A DNA stretch of 64,000 bases, taken from Actinomadura sp. NBRC 104412. GTDB lineage: Bacteria; Actinomycetota; Actinomycetes; Streptosporangiales; Streptosporangiaceae. The translations under genes were made by a program, and so were the position numbers. The notes below the pieces were generated by a model. It was not told the DNA's origin. It ran no database searches and saw only the letters and a program-made list of their open reading frames with translations. The stretch lies in contig NZ_BSTM01000001.1 in assembly GCF_030269515.1 (NCBI RefSeq), forward strand, positions 310,001 through 374,000. Reading direction: 5' to 3'. Shown here piece after piece: positions 35,504 through 42,852 of this stretch (its first letter is position 1; every line of letters begins with the position of its first letter).

Positions 35504-36916
35504 ATGTTGGGGAACCAGCCGACCGACGGGAGCCTGCCCGTCCACAACCCGGGGAACGGGGCGCTCCTGGGCGAGATGCCGGTCCTCACCGAGGAACAGG
35601 CGCGGCAGGCGGTCGAGGCGGCGCAGCGCGGGCGCCGCGCGATGGCCGCGACCCCGGCGCACGAGCGGGCCCGCATGCTGAACGCCGTCGCCGACGGCAT
35701 CGAGCGGCGCGCCGCCGAGCTGGCCGTGACGCTGGCCGCCGAGAACGGCAAGCCGATCCGGCAGACCCGCGAGGAGGTCGCCGCCGCGATCCGGATCTTC
35801 CGCGGCTTCGCCGGCGAGGCGACCCGGATCTTCGGACGGCAGATCCCGCTGGACACCGTCCCCGGCCTGGAACGGCACCTGGCCGTCACCGTGCGGGAAC
35901 CGCTCGGGGTGGTCGCGGCGATCGTCCCGTTCAACTACCCGGTCGAGCTGTACGCGCACAAGGCCGCGGCGGCGCTGGCCGCCGGCAACGCGGTGCTGGT
36001 CAAGCCGCCCGAGAAGTGCCCGCTCACGCTGATGGAGATCGCCGGGATCGTGACCGAGGCCGGTGTGCCCGCCGAGGCGCACCGGCTCGTGCCCGGCGGG
36101 CCGAAGCTGGCCCGGTTCCTGGCGTCCACGCCCGGCGTGCAGATGATCAGCCTCACCGGCAGCACCGCCGCCGGACGCGCCCTGTCCGAGCTGGCCGCCG
36201 GAACGCTCAAGCGCACGCACCTGGAGCTGGGCGGCAACGACGCCCTGATCGTGTGCGCGGACGCCGACGTGGAACGCGCCGCCGAGGCCGTGGTGCTGGG
36301 GCGGCTCGCCCGCGGCAACGGCCAGATCTGCTGCGCCGTCAAGCGGATCTACGCCGAGGACGGCGTGTACGACGCGTTCGCGCAGGCGCTGGAGGCGCGG
36401 GCGCGGGAACTGCTCCTCGGCGACCAGCTCGACGAGGCCACCGACGTCGGGCCGCTCATCACCGAGCCCGCCGCGATCGCGGTGGCCGAGGCGGTGGACG
36501 CGGCGGTCCGCGGCGGCGCCAAGCCCGTCGTCGGCGGCCCGCGCGACGGCGCGTTCGTCCCGCCGACCGTGCTGGTGGACGTCTCGCCGGAGGAGGAGGC
36601 GGTGGCCGAGGAGATCTTCGGCCCGGTCGCGCCGCTGCTGCGGGTCGGCGACCCGCTGGAGGCGGTGGAGCTGGCCAACGCGTCCCCGTACGGGTTGCAG
36701 GCCGCGATCTGGACCCGCGACGTGCAACGCGCGTTCGGCCTGGCGAGCCGTCTGGAGGTCGGCGGCGTGGTGATCAACGGCTCCACGGCGCTGCGCGCGG
36801 AGAACCTCCCGTTCGGCGGGCCCAAGCTGACGGGTGGGGCGCGGGAAGGGCTGCACGACACGCTCCTGGAGATGACCGAGCAGAAGACCATCATCGTCAT
36901 GGACGCCCTGTCATGA
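35504..36916 (+). CDS. NAD(P)-dependent aldehyde dehydrogenase
   Basis: A 470-residue ALDH superfamily enzyme of usual length. The cofactor domain contains PLGVVAAIVPFNYPVELY and VKPPEKCPLTLMEI, LTGSTAAGRAL; the general base region is THLELGGNDALIV; the active-site motif is NGQICCAVKR with catalytic Cys276; EEIFGPVAPLLRV and NLPFGGPKLTG close it. It leads an operon with a ribose-type importer and a sugar-acid kinase, so a sugar-derived aldehyde (for example lactaldehyde, glycolaldehyde or a semialdehyde) is a plausible substrate. Its stop overlaps the next start (ATGA). Confidence 0.92.
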   Translation: MLGNQPTDGSLPVHNPGNGALLGEMPVLTEEQARQAVEAAQRGRRAMAATPAHERARMLNAVADGIERRAAELAVTLAAENGKPIRQTREEVAAAIRIFRGFAGEATRIFGRQIPLDTVPGLERHLAVTVREPLGVVAAIVPFNYPVELYAHKAAAALAAGNAVLVKPPEKCPLTLMEIAGIVTEAGVPAEAHRLVPGGPKLARFLASTPGVQMISLTGSTAAGRALSELAAGTLKRTHLELGGNDALIVCADADVERAAEAVVLGRLARGNGQICCAVKRIYAEDGVYDAFAQALEARARELLLGDQLDEATDVGPLITEPAAIAVAEAVDAAVRGGAKPVVGGPRDGAFVPPTVLVDVSPEEEAVAEEIFGPVAPLLRVGDPLEAVELANASPYGLQAAIWTRDVQRAFGLASRLEVGGVVINGSTALRAENLPFGGPKLTGGAREGLHDTLLEMTEQKTIIVMDALS

Positions 36917-38397
36917 GGCTGGAACTCAAAGGTCTGCGCAAGGGTTATGGCGGCGTCGAGGTGCTGCACGGCGTCGACCTGACCGTCGAGGGCGGCGAGG
37001 TGCTGGCGATCGCGGGCGCGAACGGCGCGGGCAAGTCCACCCTCATCAAGGTGCTGGCGGGGGCGGCGCCGCTGGACGGCGGGGAGATCGTCCTGGACGG
37101 TGAGCCGCTGCGGCTGCACAGCCCGCAGGACGCGCACGACCGCGGGTTCCGCACCGTCTATCAGGAGCTCAGCCTCGTCCCGCAGATGACGGTGACCGAG
37201 AACGTGCTGCTCGGCGCGCTGCCCACCACACGCGGCATGATCGACTGGGGCGCGGCGCACGCCCGTGTCCGGGCGCTGCTGGACGAGATCGGCTTCACCG
37301 ACATCGACCCCCGCGCCACGGCCGGGAGGCTGTCGGTGGCGCGCCGGCAGATGGTCGAGATCGCCAAGGCGCTGGCCGGCGAGCCCCGGCTGCTCGTCCT
37401 GGACGAGCCGTCGGCGGTGCTGGCCGGGTCCGATCTGGACCGGCTGTTCGACCTGATCAGGGTGCTGCGGAAGCGCGGGGTCGCGGTGCTGTACGTCTCG
37501 CACCGGCTGGCCGAGGTGATGGAGATCGCCGACCGGATCACCGTGATCAAGGACGGCAGGGTGGTGGAGACCCTGGAACCCGCCCGTACCAGCGAGGACG
37601 AGATCATCACGCTGATGGCCGGGCGCCGGCTGGAGCAGATCTACCCCGACCGCGAGCCCGCGCCCGGCGCGCCGCTGCTGTCCGTGCGCGATCTCGGCCG
37701 GGACGGGGCGTTCGGCGGGGTGTCGTTCGACCTGGCCGCCGGCGAGATCGTCGGGATGTTCGGGCTGGTCGGCAGCGGCCGCAGCGAGGTCGCGCGCTGC
37801 CTGTTCGGCGCCGACCGCCCCGACACCGGGACGATCGAGCTGGACGGCAGGCCGGTCGGCTTCCGCACGCCGAGCGAGGCGATCGCGGCCGGGGTCGCGC
37901 TGGTCACCGAGGACCGCAAGGACACCGGACTGGTGCTCGGCATGAACGTCGCCGACAACGCCACCTTCGCCACGATGCGGCAGGTGAGCCGGCACGGCCT
38001 GCTGGACCCCGGCCGCAGGGACGGCACCGTGCGGCGGATGATCGAGCGGCTGGACATCCGCCCGCCGCGTCCGACGATGCCGGTCGGCCGGCTCAGCGGC
38101 GGCAACCAGCAGAAGGTCGTGCTTGCCAAGTGGCTGCTCACCCGGCCGCGCGTGCTGATCTTCGACGAGCCCACCCGGGGCGTCGACATGGCCACCCGCG
38201 TGGACATCTACCGGATGATCGACGAGCTCACCCGGGACGGCGTGGCCATCCTGCTGATCTCCTCCGACCTGGCCGAGGTGATCGGCGCCACCGACCGCGT
38301 GCTGGTGATGCGCGAGGGCCGGCTGGTCGCCGAGGTCCGCTCGGCCGACACCACCGAGGACGAGGTACTGGCGCATTCCGTGGGGGTGGCGGCATGA
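36913..38397 (+). CDS. sugar ABC importer ATPase, RbsA type (two ABC domains)
   Basis: A 494-residue tandem ATPase of the ribose/galactose class. The first domain has Walker A GANGAGKS, signature LSVARRQMVEIAKAL and Walker B LLVLDEPSAVL. The second has a degenerate Walker A, FGLVGSGRSEVARCLFG, signature LSGGNQQKVVLAKWL and LIFDEPTRGVDM. This asymmetry is normal for RbsA proteins. It starts in the stop of the aldehyde dehydrogenase and its own stop overlaps the permease start, so the three are coupled. Confidence 0.94.
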   Translation: MRLELKGLRKGYGGVEVLHGVDLTVEGGEVLAIAGANGAGKSTLIKVLAGAAPLDGGEIVLDGEPLRLHSPQDAHDRGFRTVYQELSLVPQMTVTENVLLGALPTTRGMIDWGAAHARVRALLDEIGFTDIDPRATAGRLSVARRQMVEIAKALAGEPRLLVLDEPSAVLAGSDLDRLFDLIRVLRKRGVAVLYVSHRLAEVMEIADRITVIKDGRVVETLEPARTSEDEIITLMAGRRLEQIYPDREPAPGAPLLSVRDLGRDGAFGGVSFDLAAGEIVGMFGLVGSGRSEVARCLFGADRPDTGTIELDGRPVGFRTPSEAIAAGVALVTEDRKDTGLVLGMNVADNATFATMRQVSRHGLLDPGRRDGTVRRMIERLDIRPPRPTMPVGRLSGGNQQKVVLAKWLLTRPRVLIFDEPTRGVDMATRVDIYRMIDELTRDGVAILLISSDLAEVIGATDRVLVMREGRLVAEVRSADTTEDEVLAHSVGVAA

Positions 38398-39383
38398 GTG
38401 AAGTGAAGACTGTGGCGGGCGCTCAGGATGAGGCGGGTGCCGCCGTGCGGAAGGGGCTGGGCGGGCGCGTCCCGTACGCCAACCTCGGGCTGGTCGCCGC
38501 GGCGCTGATGGTGATCGTGGTCTCGGGTGTCACCAACGACGCGTTCCTGACCGAGGGCAACCTCACCAACCTGCTGCGGCAGATGGTCACCACCGGGCTG
38601 CTGTCGCTGGGGATGCTGATCGTCATCCTCACCGGCGGGATCGACCTGTCGGTCGGTTCGGTGGTGGCGCTCACCGGCATCCTGTCGGCCGGGCTGGTGG
38701 AGGGGCTGCCGCTTCCGGTGGCGATCCTCGCCGCGATCTGCGTCGGCGTCCTGTGCGGGGCGATCAACGGCACGCTGATCGCCCGGTACTCGCTGGCGCC
38801 GTTCGTGGTGACGCTGGCGGCGATGACCACCTTCCGCGGGCTCACCTATGTCTACTCGCGGACGCCGATCACGCCGACGACGCCCGACTTCCTCACCCTC
38901 GGCGCGGAGAACCTCGGCCCGGTGCCGATCGCGACGATCATCACGCTGGTGCTGTTCGCGCTGGGCTGGGTGCTGATCAACCGGACGCCCGCGGGGCGGG
39001 CGCTGCTGGGCATCGGCGGCAACCGGGAGGCGGTGCGGCTCGCGGGCGTCAAGGTGCAGCGGCACATCGTGCTGGCGTACGCGCTGTCGGGGCTGTGCGC
39101 CGGGGTGGCCGGGGTGATCCTCGCGTCCCGCGTCGGCATCGCGCAGCCCAGCGTCGGCCAGGGCTTCGAGCTGGACGCCATCGCCGCGTGCGTGATCGGC
39201 GGCGCCAGCCTGGCCGGCGGTCGCGGCACCATCGGCGGCACGCTGGCCGGCGTGGTCCTGCTCGGCCTCATCGACAACCTGCTGAGCCTGTACGACGTGC
39301 AGAGCTACTGGCAGCAGGTGCTCAAGGGACTGATCATCGCGGTCGCCATCCTGGCCCGCCGTGGCGAGCGCCAGGAGACCTAG
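38394..39383 (+). CDS. sugar ABC importer permease, RbsC type
   Basis: A 329-residue membrane subunit with about ten hydrophobic helices. Typical RbsC segments are LLSLGMLIVILTGGIDLSVGSVVALTG split over two helices, FVVTLAAMTTFRGLTY, NREAVRLAGVKVQRHIVLAYALSG and AIAACVIGGASLAGGRGTIGGTLAG. Starts at ATG 38394 overlapping the ATPase stop. With the ATPase and the following binding protein it makes a complete importer. Confidence 0.94.
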   Translation: MSEVKTVAGAQDEAGAAVRKGLGGRVPYANLGLVAAALMVIVVSGVTNDAFLTEGNLTNLLRQMVTTGLLSLGMLIVILTGGIDLSVGSVVALTGILSAGLVEGLPLPVAILAAICVGVLCGAINGTLIARYSLAPFVVTLAAMTTFRGLTYVYSRTPITPTTPDFLTLGAENLGPVPIATIITLVLFALGWVLINRTPAGRALLGIGGNREAVRLAGVKVQRHIVLAYALSGLCAGVAGVILASRVGIAQPSVGQGFELDAIAACVIGGASLAGGRGTIGGTLAGVVLLGLIDNLLSLYDVQSYWQQVLKGLIIAVAILARRGERQET

Positions 39384-39432
39384 CGCCGCCCCCTATCCCA
39401 CCCTTTCACCACCCCTGACCGGAGGAACGACC

Positions 39433-40404
39433 ATGAGAAGAATCGTCGGCTGCGCGCTGGCGGGTGCGCTGGCCCTGACGTTCGCCGCGGGCTGCGGCGG
39501 CTCGGACGACGAGTCCGGTAGCGGCGCCAAGAAGCAGATCACCATCGGTGTCGCCAACTTCAGCCTCCAGGCCCCGTACTTCATCGCGATGTCCAAGGCC
39601 ATCGAGACCGAGGCCAAGACCTACACCAACGTCAAGCTGATCACCACCGACGCGCAGGGCGACGCCAACAAGCTGACCAGCGACATCAACAACCTGCTCA
39701 CGCAGAACGTCGACGGCGTCATCATCTCCGGCGGCCCGCTGAACGCCGCGCCCGCCGCGATGAACGCCATCAAGCAGAAGGACGTCCCGTCGGTCCTGGT
39801 GGACCGCAAGTTCGCCGGCGGCCAGTACACGAGCTGGATCGGCCCCAACAACACCCAGGGCGGGCAGAACGACGGTAAGTACATCGTCGACCGCCTCAAG
39901 GGCAACGGCACCCTGGCCATCATCAAGGGCGGCCCGGCCGACAACACCATCGGCCTCGACCGCACCAACGGGCTGAAGAGCGTGCTGAAGCAGTCGCCCG
40001 GCATCAAGGTGATCGAGGCGCCGGACTTCGGCGGCTGGAGCTCCGACGGCGGCCTGAAGGTGATGGAGAACCTGCTCGCCCGCAACAGCAAGATCGACGC
40101 GGTGTTCTGCGAGAACGACTCGATGTGCCTGGGCGCGCAGAAGGCCATCGGCGACGCCGGGCGCAGCGACGAGATGTTCCTGGTCGGCGTGGACGGCCAG
40201 AAGGAGGCGCTGCAGGCCATCAAGAACGGCACCAACTACGCCGCCACCGCGGTGAACAACGCCGACACCATCGGGCGCGCCGGGCTCAACCGGATGATGG
40301 CGATCCTCGGCGGTGCGACGCCCCAGAAGGACACGCCGCTGGAGGCCCCGGTGGTGACCAAGGACAACGTCGCGCAGTACCACAACCCACGGAGCCTTTT
40401 CTGA
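39433..40404 (+). CDS. sugar-binding lipoprotein, RbsB type
   Basis: A 323-residue periplasmic-binding-protein type I (LacI-like fold). The signal peptide ends in the lipobox AAGC (residues ~18-21). It begins its mature fold with ITIGVANFSLQAPYFIAMSKA and has GVIISGG, VPSVLVDRKF, DNTIGLDRTNGLKS and MFLVGVDGQKEALQAI, standard for ribose/galactose-type binding proteins. GGAGGA precedes ATG 39433. It provides specificity for the importer; the ligand is unknown. Confidence 0.93.
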   Translation: MRRIVGCALAGALALTFAAGCGGSDDESGSGAKKQITIGVANFSLQAPYFIAMSKAIETEAKTYTNVKLITTDAQGDANKLTSDINNLLTQNVDGVIISGGPLNAAPAAMNAIKQKDVPSVLVDRKFAGGQYTSWIGPNNTQGGQNDGKYIVDRLKGNGTLAIIKGGPADNTIGLDRTNGLKSVLKQSPGIKVIEAPDFGGWSSDGGLKVMENLLARNSKIDAVFCENDSMCLGAQKAIGDAGRSDEMFLVGVDGQKEALQAIKNGTNYAATAVNNADTIGRAGLNRMMAILGGATPQKDTPLEAPVVTKDNVAQYHNPRSLF

Positions 40405-41321
40405 GCGGGGACAAGCCGGTCATCGTCGCCGTCGGCGAGGGGCTGCTGGAGGTCGGCGTGCGGGGCGACCTGCCGCCGGACTACCTCGGCCGCGGGTTCG
40501 GCGGGGACGTCGCCAACGTGGCGGTGATGGCCGCGCGGATGGGTGCCACCGCGCGGCTCCTCACCCGGGTGGGTGAGGACGCACCTGGCCGGCTGCTGAT
40601 GGATTTCTGGCGGCGCGCCCGCGTCGACGTGGACCGGGTCACCGTCGACGCCTCGGCTCCCACGGGCGTGTACGTCAACGCGGTGCGGGCCGGTGAGCAC
40701 CGCTTCCACTACTACAGGTCGAACTCGGCGGCGTCGCTGCTCGGAGAGGAGGACGTGGACGGGGGCCTGCTGGAGGGCGCCGACGCGCTGCACACCAGCG
40801 GCATCTCCCTGGCGATCTCGGGTTCGTCCGCCCGTGCCGCCGAACGGGCGGCGGACCTGGCCCGGGAGCGGGGCGTCACCGTGACGTTCTGCGTCAACCA
40901 CCGGCCGTCGCTGCGGCCCGACCCGGAGCGCGGCCTGCGGTTCGCCCGCGCCGCCGACATCGTGGTCCTGTCCGGTGAGGACGCCCGCGCGCTGCTCGGG
41001 ACGGGCGAACCGGACCGGGTCCGGGACGCGCTCGGGGACGGGCCGAGGGAGATCGTGCTGACCGACGGCGCGGCCGGCGCGCTCGTCCTGACCGACGGCG
41101 CGGAGCACCGGGTCGCCTCTCCCCCGGTGCGGGTCGTCGACACCGCCGGCGCCGGCGACGCGCTGACCGGGACGTACCTGGCCCGGCGGCTGGCCGGCGC
41201 CCGTCCCGCCGAGGCGCTGGAGACGGCCGTGATCGCGGCGGCGCTGTCCTGCCGGTATCCGGGGTGTGCGCGTTCGTATCCGACCGCCGACGAGGTCGCG
41301 CGAGTGGCCGCCACGGCATAA
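40401..41321 (+). CDS. PfkB family sugar kinase, KDG-kinase-like, probable CTG start
   Basis: A 306-residue ribokinase-fold kinase. GRGFGGDVANVAVMAARMG, the YYRSNSAAS strand characteristic of 2-keto-3-deoxygluconate kinases, and DTAGAGDALTG with catalytic Asp253 are present. The conserved first strand VIVAVGEGLLEVG begins five codons after CTG 40401, and no ATG, GTG or TTG lies between the stop of the previous gene's overlap and that strand. CTG overlaps the preceding TGA (CTGA), the same geometry as ATGA junctions here, with GGAG 6 nt before it. The likely product is a phosphorylated keto-deoxy sugar acid, but the substrate is inferred. Confidence 0.85.
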   Translation: MSGDKPVIVAVGEGLLEVGVRGDLPPDYLGRGFGGDVANVAVMAARMGATARLLTRVGEDAPGRLLMDFWRRARVDVDRVTVDASAPTGVYVNAVRAGEHRFHYYRSNSAASLLGEEDVDGGLLEGADALHTSGISLAISGSSARAAERAADLARERGVTVTFCVNHRPSLRPDPERGLRFARAADIVVLSGEDARALLGTGEPDRVRDALGDGPREIVLTDGAAGALVLTDGAEHRVASPPVRVVDTAGAGDALTGTYLARRLAGARPAEALETAVIAAALSCRYPGCARSYPTADEVARVAATA

Positions 41322-41341
41322 CCCATCGAACCCACCACCCG

Positions 41342-41370
41342 CTGGGTCCGTCCGTCATGGCCGGACCCAG
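41342..41370 (+). terminator. hairpin after the sugar kinase gene
   Basis: Perfect 9-bp arms CTGGGTCCG and CGGACCCAG around an 11-nt loop, 20 nt after the kinase stop. No T-run follows. It may end the importer operon or reduce read-through into the two secreted-protein genes. Confidence 0.5.
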
Positions 41371-41421
41371 GGCGAAGCCTTGTCAGATTCTCCCGTTCAC
41401 CCCCCAAGGAGGAGGATTCAC

Positions 41422-42834
41422 ATGCGCAAGCGCACCATTCCCATCCCGACAGGCCGACGCAGGACGGTGTGCGCCGCCCTCACCGTCGGCGTCCTGGGCG
41501 CCACAGCGCTGAGCGGCGCGATGCCGGCCAGCGCCGACCGCGGGGGGCACGGCCCGCATCCCGGCTGGAAGCTGCTCTACTCGGAGAACTTCACCAAGCC
41601 GCTGGGCGACGCGCCGTGGATCCGGGAAGCCTACGACGATCCGTTCGACACCGTCATGGACGACAACGGCGAGTGGTACCGCAACGACTACGGCCCGGTG
41701 TGGGAGCAGCAATTGAACTCCTTCGCCACGTACCGCAAGGAGTTCCGGGTCGGCAAGGACGGCTGGCTGACCGCGTCGCTGTCGGCCAGGGACTGGAACA
41801 AGGACGGCCGGATCGAGGCGCCGCCCTCCATCACCAACCGGACGCTGCCCAACGGCCGGAAGGTGGCGGAGATCAAGGTGCCCGACCACACCGGCGGCGC
41901 GATCTTCCGGCCGACCAACAAGCTGCCGGAGCGGTACCGGGTCGAGTACAAGCTCACCACCGTCGACTTCGGCGGCAAGCGCAACGGGACCATCGAGTAC
42001 GACGGCCGGATCAACGGTTACAGCAAGGAAGGCTGCAAGACCCAGCACCCGTGGGGCGAGGGCTCCGACAGTCCGGGCTGGGAGGGCGACGCCTCGGCCC
42101 CGTACTGCGAATGGCAGGACGTGCGCGCGGGCCGGTACGGCTACAACGGATTCCACTACATGGCGATCGTCGACTTCGCCAATCCGGCACCGCGCAACAA
42201 CCACTTCTGGCATTACCGCCGCAAGGTTCTGATGGACGGGTTCGCGCAGCATCCCGACCGGGTCGGCAACGGCACCGGCGGGCGGGTCTGCAACTCGAAC
42301 ACCGGCGAGTACTACAACTACCGCGACAGCAGTTTCAACACCGTCAACATGTGGATCAGCGGGCTGCCGAACTGGCGTCCCGGCAAGGGCGGCCTGGCCG
42401 GCAACTCGCAGTGGTTCATGACCAGTTGCTCGGGCGGCGTGGCCGAGCAGCAGCTCTCCTCGGCGGCCGAGCTCCAGCCCGAGCTGATGCCGAACACCGA
42501 GTACACCTTCGCGATCGAGCGTGACGCCACCGGCTACACGCTGGAGGCGGCCGGCAACTTCGCCCGGGTCGGTTACAAGAAGCTGCGCTTCCACCGCCCG
42601 TTCATCGTCGGCAACGCGCCGATCTGGCATTACAACCAGAAGCCCAGCGAGTACGACGGGCGGTTCAACAACACCCTCGTCCAGAACGACTACAACGGCA
42701 CCCGGGAATGGCCCGACCAGTGGCCCGCCGGGTCCGGTTACCCCGACTACTTCGTCATCGGCGACCTCTACACCAACGTGTACGAGGGCAGCGCCAGCCT
42801 GACCGACATCCGTCTCTACGTCCCGAAGAAATAG
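41422..42834 (+). CDS. secreted protein of unknown function, possible polysaccharide-active beta-jelly-roll
   Basis: A 470-residue exported protein; signal peptide about residues 1-38 ending MPASA. The mature part is rich in Trp, Tyr, Asn and Gly, e.g. WKLLYSENFTKPLGDAPW at the start, FHYMAIVDFANPAPRNNHFWHYRR in the middle and YPDYFVIGDLYTNVYEGSA at the end, which suggests a lectin-like or jelly-roll fold acting on polysaccharide. I do not recognise a GH or PL signature; GH16-type ExDxxE is absent. AAGGAGGAGG precedes ATG 41422. Its place behind a KDG-kinase-like gene makes a uronate-releasing lyase thinkable, nothing more. Confidence 0.6.
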   Translation: MRKRTIPIPTGRRRTVCAALTVGVLGATALSGAMPASADRGGHGPHPGWKLLYSENFTKPLGDAPWIREAYDDPFDTVMDDNGEWYRNDYGPVWEQQLNSFATYRKEFRVGKDGWLTASLSARDWNKDGRIEAPPSITNRTLPNGRKVAEIKVPDHTGGAIFRPTNKLPERYRVEYKLTTVDFGGKRNGTIEYDGRINGYSKEGCKTQHPWGEGSDSPGWEGDASAPYCEWQDVRAGRYGYNGFHYMAIVDFANPAPRNNHFWHYRRKVLMDGFAQHPDRVGNGTGGRVCNSNTGEYYNYRDSSFNTVNMWISGLPNWRPGKGGLAGNSQWFMTSCSGGVAEQQLSSAAELQPELMPNTEYTFAIERDATGYTLEAAGNFARVGYKKLRFHRPFIVGNAPIWHYNQKPSEYDGRFNNTLVQNDYNGTREWPDQWPAGSGYPDYFVIGDLYTNVYEGSASLTDIRLYVPKK

Positions 42835-42852
42835 GGAGCTGAAGAAACACCC

